Shown here piece by piece: positions 16,000-24,614 of a DNA stretch of 46,747 bases. The position numbers were made by a program, and so were the translations under genes. A model generated the notes under the pieces. The model was given only the letters and a program-made list of their open reading frames with translations. It made no database searches and had not been told where the DNA came from. The DNA comes from Prevotella sp. (GTDB taxonomy: Bacteria > Bacteroidota > Bacteroidia > Bacteroidales > Bacteroidaceae), in the NCBI GenBank assembly GCA_017467535.1, contig JAFUST010000019.1, positions 1 through 46,747 on the forward strand, in the 5' to 3' direction. Numbering within the stretch: position 1 is the stretch's first letter; each line of letters opens with the position of its first letter.

Positions 16000-17382
16000 A
16001 TGAATGCTGCGTTGAACCATCATGCGCCCCTGCTGGGACCGGCCGTCAGCCTGATGGCAGGTGTCGCGTTGATGACGCTTTGGCCGGTGCATTGGCCGGT
16101 GCTGCCCCTGCTGGCCGCATTTGTCGTGCTGACCATGCTGGTATCACGATGGCCGCTGGTGCAGACGCTCCTCTTGATGGCAGACTTCTTGCTGCTGGGG
16201 ATGCTCACTGTGCAGCGTCAGCCGCCACCCGTTAATCCGCAGATGAGTGCCGAGGCCGTGGTGGTGTCGGAGCCGGTGGAAAAGCCGAAGACCATCGCCG
16301 TGGACCTGCTGCTGCCTGAGACCGGACAGCGGGTGCACCGCTATCTGTGGAAGGACGAGCAGAGCAGGACCCTGCGGTTGGGAGATGCGCTTATATTAAA
16401 TAATGTGGGCGAGGGCTATGTGCCGCGTCGCGACTGGCAGCCCGGCGGCGACGCCCCGCAGCGAATGGGGCGCATCGACCGCGTCAGACTGAACTTCCTC
16501 TTATGGCGGCACCAACTGCTGGAACGCTATCGTCAGATGCCGATGGAGGATGAGGCCTACGCCGTGCTGGCGGCGATGACGCTGGGCGACAAGTCGGCCC
16601 TGACGGCAGAGGTGCGCGAGACCTATTCGGTGACAGGTGCCTCGCATGTGCTGGCTCTCAGCGGTCTACACCTGGGTATCATCTATATGTTGCTTAGTCG
16701 GTTGTTGATGGGTCGACGGCGATTCTGGTTGTCGCAGGTTGTCATCGTAGTGTGTATCTGGGCCTTTGCTTTCCTGACAGGGTTATCGCCGAGTGTGGTG
16801 CGTTCGGCCACGATGATTAGCATCTACGCCATTTTCTCTGTAGGCGGTCGTGGTCGTTCGTCGTTGAATCTCCTGGCTTTCGCTGCTTTCGTCATCCTGC
16901 TGCTCGACCCTGCCTCGCTGTTCGATGTCGGCTTCCAACTCTCGTTTATGGCTGTGCTCAGCATCCTGCTGTTCATGCCGTTGGTGGAGCGACATTGTCC
17001 TGTCGGTCACGGACTGCTGCACTGGATTCGTGACATGGTAGGCGTCTCGGTGGCGGCACAGTTGGGCGTGGCTCCGCTCGTAGCCTTCTACTTTGGCCGT
17101 TTCCCCACTTACTTCCTGCTGACAAATTTCATAGTCATCATTGCGGCGCCGTTTATCCTCTATGGCGCCTTGTTGGTCGTTGTGTTCCCCTCGCTGGGTG
17201 AATGGCTGGGCGTGGTGGTCAGCATACTGAATAAGGCACTTGGGTGGATTGCCCAAATGCCTTATTCGAGTATCGAAGGTCTGCATCCATCGGTCATACA
17301 GGTATGTCTGCTGTATGCGATGGTATTGCTGATCTATCTCATTACATCACTCCTATCCAACGCAAAATATCGTTCAAGTTAG
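16000..17382 (+). CDS. ComEC/Rec2-related membrane protein
   Basis: 460 aa from the ATG at 16000 (MNAALNHHAPLLGPAVSLMAG). Earlier in-frame starts would lie within the promoter. Several N-terminal helices are followed by the ComEC competence core: AAMTLGDKSALTAEVRETYSVTGASHVLALSGLHLGI and then about seven helices ending in VCLLYAMVLLIYLITSLL. ComEC forms the inner-membrane channel for single-stranded DNA uptake. This form lacks the C-terminal metallo-beta-lactamase domain and has a shortened N-terminal DUF4131-like region, so it is smaller than typical. A role in DNA uptake is inferred from family only. Its 3' end overlaps the convergent rseP by 41 bp. Confidence 0.88.
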   Translation: MNAALNHHAPLLGPAVSLMAGVALMTLWPVHWPVLPLLAAFVVLTMLVSRWPLVQTLLLMADFLLLGMLTVQRQPPPVNPQMSAEAVVVSEPVEKPKTIAVDLLLPETGQRVHRYLWKDEQSRTLRLGDALILNNVGEGYVPRRDWQPGGDAPQRMGRIDRVRLNFLLWRHQLLERYRQMPMEDEAYAVLAAMTLGDKSALTAEVRETYSVTGASHVLALSGLHLGIIYMLLSRLLMGRRRFWLSQVVIVVCIWAFAFLTGLSPSVVRSATMISIYAIFSVGGRGRSSLNLLAFAAFVILLLDPASLFDVGFQLSFMAVLSILLFMPLVERHCPVGHGLLHWIRDMVGVSVAAQLGVAPLVAFYFGRFPTYFLLTNFIVIIAAPFILYGALLVVVFPSLGEWLGVVVSILNKALGWIAQMPYSSIEGLHPSVIQVCLLYAMVLLIYLITSLLSNAKYRSS

Positions 17383-18736
17383 CCACGACCATCAGCAGGA
17401 TGAGGAGTCCGAAACCGATATACTCGGCTTTGATCATGAAGTTCTCCGACGGTTTGCGGCGGGTGATGATCTCGTAGAGCAGGAACAGCACGTGGCCACC
17501 GTCGAGGGCCGGGATGGGCAGGATGTTCATGAAGGCCAGGATGATGCTGAGGAAAGCCGTCATCAGCCAGAAACGGTGCCAGTCCCACGTGTCGGGGAAC
17601 AGGCTGCCGATGGCTCCGAAACCGCCCAGCGACTTAGCACCGTCGGCCGTGAACAGATACTTGAGGTCGTCCACATAGGAGGCCAGCACGTTCCAACCGT
17701 AACTGATGCCTGCGGGGAAACTCTCGAAGAAACCGTACTGGATGGTGTCAGGCTCGTAGAGTAACTGCGGTGCAAAGCCCAGTTTCAGTTGCTCGTTGAG
17801 CATTACGCCGATGGTGTCGCGCTGTCCGCCACGCTCGACGGCCAGTGTCATCTGACGCAGGGCGAGGCTGTCGCCGTGGGTGGTGATGTCCTGCAGTTCC
17901 TCGTTGATACGAACGATTTCGTCGGTGAACTGGTTGTAGGAGTTGATCTCCTTGCCGTTGACCATCACGATACGGTCGCCTTTCTGCAGACCAGCCTCGG
18001 CGGCCGGCATCTCTGGCAGCACGCTGTCGATGACGGCAGGAATATAGGTGCGCATGAATGGTGGCCATGTACGGCCCATGTCGAGCAGACTTAGTTCGGT
18101 GGAGATGATGACGCTGTCTGGCTTTCCGTCGCGCAGGATGTTTACGTATTTGGCATTGGTGATCTGGCGATAGGCGTTCACATCGATGCCCAGTTCATGC
18201 TTCGGGCCTTTGAATGGGCCTTCGTCGGTGCCCAGCAGGATGTCGCCGTCCTTAAAACCAATGACCTTGGCGGCTTCGTTGAACTCCATGCCCTGCGTCA
18301 TCTTTGACAGGGGAACGTAGGAGTCGCCCCAGTAGAAGAGTACCATCGAATAGATGAACAGGGCCAGCAGGAAGTTGACCAGTACGCCGCCAATCATGAT
18401 GAGCAGTCGCTGCCAGGCAGGTTTCGTGCGGAACTCCCACGGCTGTTCGGGCTGTTTCATCTGTTCGGTGTCGAAACTCTCGTCAATCATACCGGCAATC
18501 TTGCAATAGCCACCCAAGGGCAGCCAGCCGATGCCATACTCCGTGTCGCTCTTCTTTGGTTTGAACTTGAAAAGTGCTCCCTTCCATTTGCCGATGGTGA
18601 CATCGAAGAAGAGGTAGAACTTCTCCACCCTGACACCGAACAACTTCGAGAAGAAGAAGTGGCCGCCCTCATGGAGCAACACCAGGAGGCCGATGGCGAG
18701 GATGAACTGTAATGTCTTTATTAGAAATATTTCCAT
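17342..18736 (-). CDS. rseP: RIP metalloprotease RseP (site-2 protease, M50)
   Basis: Intramembrane zinc protease, 464 aa. HEGGH (H22ExxH26) lies in the first helix and LDGGH near the C-terminus. A PDZ domain sits between (EAGLQKGDRIVMVNGKEINSYNQFTDEI), with an extra periplasmic segment. In other bacteria it cleaves anti-sigma factors or remnant signal peptides; the local substrate is unknown. It is the last gene of the tsaB-DUF4290-murA-rimM-dxr-rseP transcript, 32 bp after dxr. That dxr-rseP adjacency is common in bacteria. The 3' end overlaps comEC. Confidence 0.95.
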   Translation of the reverse strand: MEIFLIKTLQFILAIGLLVLLHEGGHFFFSKLFGVRVEKFYLFFDVTIGKWKGALFKFKPKKSDTEYGIGWLPLGGYCKIAGMIDESFDTEQMKQPEQPWEFRTKPAWQRLLIMIGGVLVNFLLALFIYSMVLFYWGDSYVPLSKMTQGMEFNEAAKVIGFKDGDILLGTDEGPFKGPKHELGIDVNAYRQITNAKYVNILRDGKPDSVIISTELSLLDMGRTWPPFMRTYIPAVIDSVLPEMPAAEAGLQKGDRIVMVNGKEINSYNQFTDEIVRINEELQDITTHGDSLALRQMTLAVERGGQRDTIGVMLNEQLKLGFAPQLLYEPDTIQYGFFESFPAGISYGWNVLASYVDDLKYLFTADGAKSLGGFGAIGSLFPDTWDWHRFWLMTAFLSIILAFMNILPIPALDGGHVLFLLYEIITRRKPSENFMIKAEYIGFGLLILLMVVANLNDILRWIGVM

Positions 18737-18768
18737 TGGTAATTCCTTGTTTCGTTATTTCGTTATTA

Positions 18769-19923
18769 TTATGCTTTCAGCAGTTCCGCGGCGATGCGTC
18801 GGGCCTCGGCATCCGTCTGCAGGTAGTCCTCATAAGTGGGCTGCTGGATGAAGGTGGCACGGCTCATGGTCTGTTCAATTACCTCTCCCATCTGAAGGAA
18901 GGCGCAGCGGTCTTCCAGGAAGGCTCGGTTGACAATCTCGTTGGCCGCGTTGACGATGCAGGGCATGTTGCCCCCCTGTCGGATAGCCTCGTAGGCCATG
19001 GCCAGACAGTGGAACTTCTTCAAGTCGGGCTCGAAGAACTCCAAGGGCTGCTGGAACAGGTCGAGCCGCTTTCCGCTCAGCGGCAGTCGCTTCGGGAACG
19101 AGAAGGCATACTGGATGGGCAGGCGCATGTCGGGCACACCGAGTTGGGCTTTCACGCTGCCGTCCTGAAACTGCACGGCCGAGTGAACAATCGACTGCGG
19201 GTGCACCAAGACCTGAATCTGTGAGGCTTCTACGCCAAAGAGCCATTTGGCCTCGATGACTTCGAAACCTTTGTTCATCATAGAGGCAGAGTCGATGGTA
19301 ATTTTTGCCCCCATGTCCCATGTGGGGTGGCGCAGGGCGTCGGCCTTGGTCACATGGGCAATCTCCTCCAAGGACTTCAGACGGAACGGACCGCCCGAGG
19401 CTGTGAGCAGAATCTTGTCGATGGGGTTGTCGTCTTCTCCCACAAGAGACTGGAAGATGGCCGAGTGCTCGCTGTCTACAGGCAGTATGGAGGCGTGGTT
19501 CTCCAGAGCCAACTTGCAGATGAGTTCACCTGCCACCACAAGCGTCTCCTTGTTGGCCAGGCAGATGGTCTTGTGTGCCTTGATGGCATGGATGGTGGGC
19601 GAGAGACCGGCAAAGCCCACCATGGCGGTGAGCACCATGTCGATGGGATCTGCCTCTACGATTTCGTCCAGGGCACGGGCTCCGGCATAGACTTTCACGT
19701 CGGGCATGTCGCTCATCAGTTGCTTCAGTTCGTCGTAGCGCTGTTCGTTGGCTATGACGATGGCGGCAGGCTTGAATTTGTGTGCCTGTTCTGCCAGCAA
19801 TTCCACCTTGTTATTGGCTGTCAGGCAGTACACCTCATAGAGGTCGGCATGCTCCTCGATGACCTCGAGGGCTTGGGTGCCGATGCTGCCGGTAGAGCCG
19901 AGAATGGCTATTTGTCGTTTCAT
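18769..19923 (-). CDS. dxr: 1-deoxy-D-xylulose-5-phosphate reductoisomerase
   Basis: Commits carbon to the MEP isoprenoid pathway: DXP plus NADPH gives MEP. 384 aa, the usual length. It starts with the NADPH motif ILGSTGSIGTQALEVIE. Metal and substrate motifs are LPVDSEHSAIFQ and TASGGPFR, followed by WDMGAKITIDSASMMNKGFEVIEAKWLF. It overlaps rimM by 4 bp (ATGA). Together with ispD at 4491-5207 it shows use of the non-mevalonate route. Confidence 0.97.
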   Translation of the reverse strand: MKRQIAILGSTGSIGTQALEVIEEHADLYEVYCLTANNKVELLAEQAHKFKPAAIVIANEQRYDELKQLMSDMPDVKVYAGARALDEIVEADPIDMVLTAMVGFAGLSPTIHAIKAHKTICLANKETLVVAGELICKLALENHASILPVDSEHSAIFQSLVGEDDNPIDKILLTASGGPFRLKSLEEIAHVTKADALRHPTWDMGAKITIDSASMMNKGFEVIEAKWLFGVEASQIQVLVHPQSIVHSAVQFQDGSVKAQLGVPDMRLPIQYAFSFPKRLPLSGKRLDLFQQPLEFFEPDLKKFHCLAMAYEAIRQGGNMPCIVNAANEIVNRAFLEDRCAFLQMGEVIEQTMSRATFIQQPTYEDYLQTDAEARRIAAELLKA

Positions 19924-20426
19924 AAATCGAGAATGCCCTCTGGTAGGGCTATTGTTATTTGTTTCTTTTCTTGGTCAATATGGGTGATGAGGTCTTCCGA
20001 GGCCGGGATGAGGGTGCCGTCTTCCAGTTCGAAGAGAATGTTCATCGTGGAGTCATCCACATGGACTATCTTGCCGACGTCCTTTTTCGTTGCGGCTTCA
20101 ATGATGTTGAAACCGACAAGGAAAGTCCAGGTGAGTTCCTCGTCATCGGTGGCCATGGAGCGGGGGAAGTAGACATCGCAGTTGGTCAGTTCGCGAGCCC
20201 GTTCTTGGGTGTCTATGTCCTCGAACTTCACGAGGGCCGTGCTGTCGCTGCGGAAGCGGTATTCTTCCATAAAGAAAGGTACGAGAATGCCGTCAACCTC
20301 AAGTATCAGGTATTCGGCATCTGTGCGGTCGAAGATGTCGTCATCGAACATGAAGGAAATCTCTCCCTTCACACCGTGCGTCTTGCCCAGTCGCCCAATC
20401 TTGTAAACGTCTTCCTGCCTAATCAT
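19920..20426 (-). CDS. rimM: Ribosome maturation factor RimM
   Basis: 168 aa. An N-terminal RimM barrel (KIGRLGKTHGVKGEISFMFDDDIFDRTD) and a C-terminal PRC-barrel (TWTFLVGFNIIEAATKKDVGKIVHVDDSTMNILFEL) assist 30S maturation by binding S19. The usual partners rpsP and trmD are not adjacent; here it lies between murA (21 bp upstream) and dxr (4-bp overlap). Confidence 0.95.
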   Translation of the reverse strand: MIRQEDVYKIGRLGKTHGVKGEISFMFDDDIFDRTDAEYLILEVDGILVPFFMEEYRFRSDSTALVKFEDIDTQERARELTNCDVYFPRSMATDDEELTWTFLVGFNIIEAATKKDVGKIVHVDDSTMNILFELEDGTLIPASEDLITHIDQEKKQITIALPEGILDL

Positions 20427-20447
20427 CTGCTGTGATAGTAAATGCTT

Positions 20448-21752
20448 TTAGTTGACCCTCTCTATCCTTGCCCCTAAAGCGTTTAGTCTGGCTTCTATGT
20501 TTTCGTAACCGCGGTCTATCTGCTCGATATTGTAAATGCGGCTGGTGCCCTTGGCACTCATGGCTGCAATGAGCAGGGCGATGCCGGCACGGATGTCGGG
20601 GCTCGACATACGACCGCCGCGCAACTGCAACTTGCGGTCATGGCCTACGACCACGGCACGGTGGGGGTCGCAAAGGATGATCTGTGCTCCCATGTCGATG
20701 AGTTTGTCTACGAAGAAGAGGCGGCTCTCAAACATCTTCTGGTGGAACAGCACAGAGCCACGGGCCTGAGTGGCCACGGTGATGAGCACCGACAGCAGGT
20801 CGGGTGTCAAGCCGGGCCAGGGGGCGTCGGCCAGTGTCATGATGGTGCCGTCGATGAACGACTGTATCTCGTAGTGACGCATCTGGGGGATGAAGAGGTC
20901 ATCGCCCTCCTCCTTCACTTTGATGCCCATGCGGCGGAATGTGCTGGGGATGATGCCTAAGTCCTTGATTGATACATCCTTGATGCGGATGCCCTGTCCC
21001 ACCATGGCTGCCATGCCGATGAATGAGCCAACTTCAATCATGTCGGGAAGCACTTGATGGCTGGTGCCATGCAGTGTCTCCACACCCTCGATGGTCAGCA
21101 GGTTGGAGGCGATGCCCGAAATGCGTGCTCCCATGCGGTTTAGCATCTTGCAGAGTTGCTGCAAGTAGGGCTCGCAGGCCGCATTATATATAGTGGTGGT
21201 GCCATGAGCCATCACGGCAGCCATCACGATGTTGGCCGTACCGGTGACCGATGCCTCGTCGAGCAGCATATATCTGCCCTTCAACTGATGGGTGGATATC
21301 TCATAGATGCCCCGTTCGGGCACCGGGTTGAAGTGTGCCCCCAGACGCTCGAAGCCCAGAAAGTGGGTATCCAATCGGCGACGTCCGATCTTGTCGCCGC
21401 CAGGCTTGGCAATCACGGCCTTGCCCATACGGGCCAGCAGTGGGCCAATCATCATCACCGACCCACGGAGTTGAGCACATTTCTGCACAAACTCGTTGCT
21501 TTGCAGGTAGTCCAGATTCAGGTCGTCGGCCACGAAGGTATAGGAGTTGTCTTTGTTGGAGACCTTCACGCCGATATCCTTGAGCAGTTGGATGAGGTTC
21601 ATCACATCGCGAATCTGCGGAATGTTGTCTATCCTTACCGGCTCGCTGGTCAGCAGCGTGGCGCATATCACCTCCAAGGCCTCGTTCTTAGCACCCTGTG
21701 GCTGAATGGTTCCGCTCAGAGGATGTCCTCCTTCAATGATGAATGCAGCCAT
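20448..21752 (-). CDS. murA: UDP-N-acetylglucosamine 1-carboxyvinyltransferase (MurA, Asp-type)
   Basis: First committed step of peptidoglycan synthesis: PEP plus UDP-GlcNAc gives enolpyruvyl-UDP-GlcNAc. 434 aa. KNEAL and the inside-out alpha/beta barrel motifs are present. The active-site loop reads KPGGDKIGRRRLDTH, so Asp120 stands where E. coli has Cys115, the residue alkylated by fosfomycin. An Asp at this position keeps activity and gives fosfomycin insensitivity in mycobacteria and chlamydiae. Start and the upstream DUF4290 stop share one base. Confidence 0.96.
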   Translation of the reverse strand: MAAFIIEGGHPLSGTIQPQGAKNEALEVICATLLTSEPVRIDNIPQIRDVMNLIQLLKDIGVKVSNKDNSYTFVADDLNLDYLQSNEFVQKCAQLRGSVMMIGPLLARMGKAVIAKPGGDKIGRRRLDTHFLGFERLGAHFNPVPERGIYEISTHQLKGRYMLLDEASVTGTANIVMAAVMAHGTTTIYNAACEPYLQQLCKMLNRMGARISGIASNLLTIEGVETLHGTSHQVLPDMIEVGSFIGMAAMVGQGIRIKDVSIKDLGIIPSTFRRMGIKVKEEGDDLFIPQMRHYEIQSFIDGTIMTLADAPWPGLTPDLLSVLITVATQARGSVLFHQKMFESRLFFVDKLIDMGAQIILCDPHRAVVVGHDRKLQLRGGRMSSPDIRAGIALLIAAMSAKGTSRIYNIEQIDRGYENIEARLNALGARIERVN

Positions 21753-22357
21753 TACTTACGCTTCTTACCGTTAGCACGCTTCTGTTGCAGATCGTTCTGC
21801 TGAACGCGCTCAAAGGTGAATCTGCTCAAATCCAACTGTACGGCACCATCAGTCAGACGGGCCATGTCGTCGGCTACTTTCTCGTCTTCCAGTGAACCGT
21901 GTCCCCACTGGGCCAGGTCGCGCTTCATCTGGTTGGCCGTTAGACGCATCAACTCGTCGCGTTCGTCGCCGTCCGGCATGTCCTTCAGCCGGTCAAGCAG
22001 TTCGTTGACCAGTTTACCGTAATGGCGCAGACGGATGCCACCCTGCGGCAGGGGCAGTGCTTCAGGCTTGTTGAGGAACTTTTCGGCCTGACTCACGTCG
22101 AAGGGCCAGTCGATGTCCAGTTGCTTGTGGCTCATCAAATAGAGGTGATCCCACAACGTCTGCTCGTAGCCGTTGTTCTCGCGAATCTGGGGAACTTTGG
22201 TTTCCATCAACTTGATGATGGTCTTGGCACACTTCAGCCGTTCCTCCTTATCGGGCAGCGAAACGGCGTGGTCGATCATCCGCTGTATCTCACGGCCATA
22301 TTCCGGCAGCAGCAACTGCTCGCGTTTGGTGTTGTAGTCTAATCCTTGTATGTTCAT
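21752..22357 (-). CDS. DUF4290 family protein
   Basis: 201 aa. The start at 22357 (MNIQGLDYNTKREQLLLPEYGREIQRMID) is the family start; upstream in-frame codons lie within tsaB. Helical throughout, no signal peptide or membrane segment, basic C-terminus (QQKRANGKKRK). DUF4290 is a Bacteroidetes family without known function. It lies 2 bp after tsaB and touches murA, a recurring neighbourhood that hints at a link to envelope or translation functions. That is context only. Confidence 0.88.
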   Translation of the reverse strand: MNIQGLDYNTKREQLLLPEYGREIQRMIDHAVSLPDKEERLKCAKTIIKLMETKVPQIRENNGYEQTLWDHLYLMSHKQLDIDWPFDVSQAEKFLNKPEALPLPQGGIRLRHYGKLVNELLDRLKDMPDGDERDELMRLTANQMKRDLAQWGHGSLEDEKVADDMARLTDGAVQLDLSRFTFERVQQNDLQQKRANGKKRK

Positions 22358-22359
22358 CG

Positions 22360-23076
22360 TTAAATCAGTTTTTTTGGCATTTTGGCCACGAAATCCTTCA
22401 AGTAGAAGGGCACGAAGTAGGCCACGTCCTCCGTCATGTTGTTCATCAGTCGCCGTTCGGCCAGCGGTTGCATCCACTTAGCCAGTGGCTCGATGCCCTC
22501 TATCAGATGGGCATTGGGGTGGTTGATGGTCTCCATGCACTTGGCGGCACCGTTGCCGAAGAAATAGACGGGATGCGCATCAAGCCAGGGCTTGTAAGTC
22601 TCGGCATCAACGACATCGGCACCCACGGGCCTGACGGGCTTCAGGGCACGATCGTAGATGCCGGCATAAACCTCCATCCGTCGGGCATCGATCATGGGGC
22701 AGAGCAGTGGCTCTTGATTGTTCGCTGTTGGTTCTTGGCTGTTGGTTACTAATTCTCTTAGCAGCACAGGTACGCACAGCAATTCCAGCGTGGGCACTCC
22801 AATCAGTTTCAGGTTGCGCCCGTAGCAGATGCCCTTGGCCATTGACACACCGATGCGCAGTCCTGTGTAGGAGCCTGGGCCACAACTGACGGCCACGGCA
22901 TCGAAGGGGATGGCGTGGTTGTCGGTGAACGAGAGAGCCTCGTCGACCATCGTCCCCAGCCGTTCGGCGTGGTTAGGCCCGCTGTGATCCTCTTGCTGGA
23001 AGATGACCTGCGAGTCTTCTGAAACGGCCACCGAGCACACGTCGGTGCTGGTTTCTATATGTAGTATACACGACAT
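22360..23076 (-). CDS. tsaB: tRNA threonylcarbamoyladenosine biosynthesis protein TsaB
   Basis: Non-catalytic partner of TsaD/TsaE in t6A37 synthesis. 238 aa, ASKHA fold. Conserved starts ILHIETSTDVCSVAVSE and VAVSCGPGSYTGLRIGVSMAKGICYG are present. Between ELLCVPVLLRELV and CPMIDARRMEVYAG lies an extra Asn/Gln/Pro-rich stretch, about residues 111-123 (TNSQEPTANNQEP), encoded by a heptad tandem repeat at 22711-22752. It replaces a loop that is normally short. First gene of a six-gene minus-strand operon, with a promoter at 23107-23115. Confidence 0.95.
   Translation of the reverse strand: MSCILHIETSTDVCSVAVSEDSQVIFQQEDHSGPNHAERLGTMVDEALSFTDNHAIPFDAVAVSCGPGSYTGLRIGVSMAKGICYGRNLKLIGVPTLELLCVPVLLRELVTNSQEPTANNQEPLLCPMIDARRMEVYAGIYDRALKPVRPVGADVVDAETYKPWLDAHPVYFFGNGAAKCMETINHPNAHLIEGIEPLAKWMQPLAERRLMNNMTEDVAYFVPFYLKDFVAKMPKKLI
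22711..22752. repeat. Heptanucleotide array read in frame in tsaB
   Basis: Phased heptads (TTGATTG, TTCGCTG, TTGGTTC, TTGGCTG, TTGGTTA) lie within the tsaB coding region. The array is about 42 nt, a multiple of three, so the frame is kept. Confidence 0.75.
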
Positions 23077-23106
23077 TTCTTTATATCTTATATATAATAA
23101 TGAGGT

Positions 23107-23115
23107 GCAAAGTTA
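23107..23115 (-). promoter_or_regulatory. Promoter -7 box for the tsaB-to-rseP operon
   Basis: On the minus strand TAACTTTGC, 31 bp before the tsaB ATG (23076). Confidence 0.68.
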
Positions 23116-23176
23116 TGCATTTTTCCCCAAACTTCCGTTGTTTTTAGAAAAATTATCATTTCTTCCCGCTCTTGCG

Positions 23177-23208
23177 TTGGCTTTTTGAAGATTTTTCCGT
23201 AATTTTGC
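23177..23208 (+). promoter_or_regulatory. Promoter (-33 TTG and -7 box) for yicC
   Basis: TTGG at 23177-23180, a 20-bp spacer and TAATTTTGC at 23200-23208. The yicC ATG is at 23235. Confidence 0.72.
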
Positions 23209-23234
23209 TGCGATAAAATCAATAACCGAAAGAA

Positions 23235-24110
23235 ATGATACAATCAATGACCGGCTACGGCAAGGCAGTCGTAGCATTCAAGGATAAGAAGATCAGTGCA
23301 GAAATCAAATCGCTTAACTCGAAGCAACTGGATCTTCAGACACGCATTGCCCCGCTCTATCGTGAGAAGGAAATGGAGATCCGTCAGATGATCTCCACGG
23401 CATTGGAACGTGGCAAGGTGGACTTTGCCCTCTGGATAGAGAAGGATACGGGCGTGGATGCCACGCCGGTGAACGGCGCATTGGTGGAGAACTACTACCG
23501 TCAGTTGAAGGCCGTGGCTGAGAAGGTGGGCATCCCTGAGCCAGAAGACTGGATGTACACGCTGACCCGTATGCCCGATGTGCTGACCAAGACCGAGCAG
23601 GAGGTGCTCAGCGACGAAGAGTGGGTGGCTGCCCGTCAGGCTGTTGAGCAGGCCATCGCGGCACTGGTGGACTTCCGCAAACAGGAGGGTGCTGCTCTGG
23701 AGAAGAAATTCGCAGAGAAGATAGACAACATCGAACGCCTGCTGGCAGAGATAGAGCCTTACGAGAAGAGCCGGGTGGAGAAGATTCGCCAGCGCATCGT
23801 GGAGGGCTTGCAGCAGATTCCCGGCGTAGACTACGACAAGAACCGTCTGGAGCAGGAACTCATCTACTACATCGAGAAACTGGATATCAGCGAGGAGAAA
23901 CAGCGACTGACCAATCATCTGAAGTATTTCCGTGAGACGATGGCCAATGGTCACGGTCAGGGCAAGAAGTTGGGTTTCATCGCCCAGGAGATGGGCCGCG
24001 AGATCAATACCACCGGTTCGAAGTCGAATCAGGCCGAGATGCAGAACATCGTTGTCCAGATGAAGGACGAGTTGGAGCAAATCAAGGAACAGGTTTTAAA
24101 CGCATTGTAG
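23235..24110 (+). CDS. YicC/YloC family endoribonuclease
   Basis: 291 aa. N-terminal YicC domain (MIQSMTGYGKAVVAFKDKKISAEIKSLNSKQLDL) and C-terminal DUF1732 (LKYFRETMANGHGQGKKLGFIAQEMGREINTTGSKSNQ). Family members have been reported to act as, or with, RNases in mRNA or sRNA turnover. The gene lies directly upstream of guanylate kinase, an arrangement conserved in many bacteria (yicC-gmk), but here a DUF559-bearing element has been inserted between the two. The stop is 5 bp before that element. Confidence 0.93.
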   Translation: MIQSMTGYGKAVVAFKDKKISAEIKSLNSKQLDLQTRIAPLYREKEMEIRQMISTALERGKVDFALWIEKDTGVDATPVNGALVENYYRQLKAVAEKVGIPEPEDWMYTLTRMPDVLTKTEQEVLSDEEWVAARQAVEQAIAALVDFRKQEGAALEKKFAEKIDNIERLLAEIEPYEKSRVEKIRQRIVEGLQQIPGVDYDKNRLEQELIYYIEKLDISEEKQRLTNHLKYFRETMANGHGQGKKLGFIAQEMGREINTTGSKSNQAEMQNIVVQMKDELEQIKEQVLNAL

Positions 24111-24115
24111 GGGGG

Positions 24116-24614
24116 GCCTCCCCCAACCCCTCCGAAGGAGGGGAGTGGTCTGGCGCACGCCAAATTATGAAAAAAGACGCATATTACGGATACGAAACTG
24201 CAGGAGTAAACTATAATGTCCTCCGTAGATACTCAAAAGATAATCGGCGATATATGACTCCTGCAGAGTCTGCATTATGGGAAGTGTTACGTGGAAAACA
24301 GTTCGGTTATCGATTTAGGCGACAGCATCCCATTGGCGATTATATTCCAGATTTCGTCTGTTTACCTAAACGTCTTGTTATTGAAGTCGATGGCGGCTAT
24401 CATTTTATTGGCGACCAACAGTTAAGTGATCAAGAGCGTACGGAATATCTGAATCAGCATGGATTTGAAGTGCTGCGTTTTACAAATGATGAAGTGATTG
24501 GCAATACTGAACAAATAATTAAAAAGATACAATTGGTTATGGACAAACAACCCACTATTAAAACAAATGACAGTGCGCCAGCCACTCCCCTCCTCCGGAG
24601 GGGTCGGGGGAGGC
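24116..24614. mobile_element. DUF559-carrying palindromic element with inverted ends
   Basis: A 499-bp unit is bounded by inverted, internally palindromic ends: 24116-24157 (GCCTCCCCCAACCCCTCC, GAA, GGAGGGGAGTGG..TGGCGCA) and 24574-24614 (reverse complement, differing at a few positions). Inside is an AT-richer ORF (ATG at 24167) encoding a DUF559 nuclease-like domain. It is open through the right end into guanylate kinase. The right end is 39/41 identical to the solo repeat at 25181-25221. The recG pair (3089-3207) shares the build without the ORF. The unit looks like an autonomous member of a repeat family, with shorter non-autonomous members nearby. Confidence 0.8.

Noticed and set aside
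17342-17382. The 41-bp comEC/rseP overlap as a sequencing error
   Set aside because: Both C-termini are plausible for their families, and convergent tail overlaps also occur at nadD/GT2. There is no sign of a frameshift.
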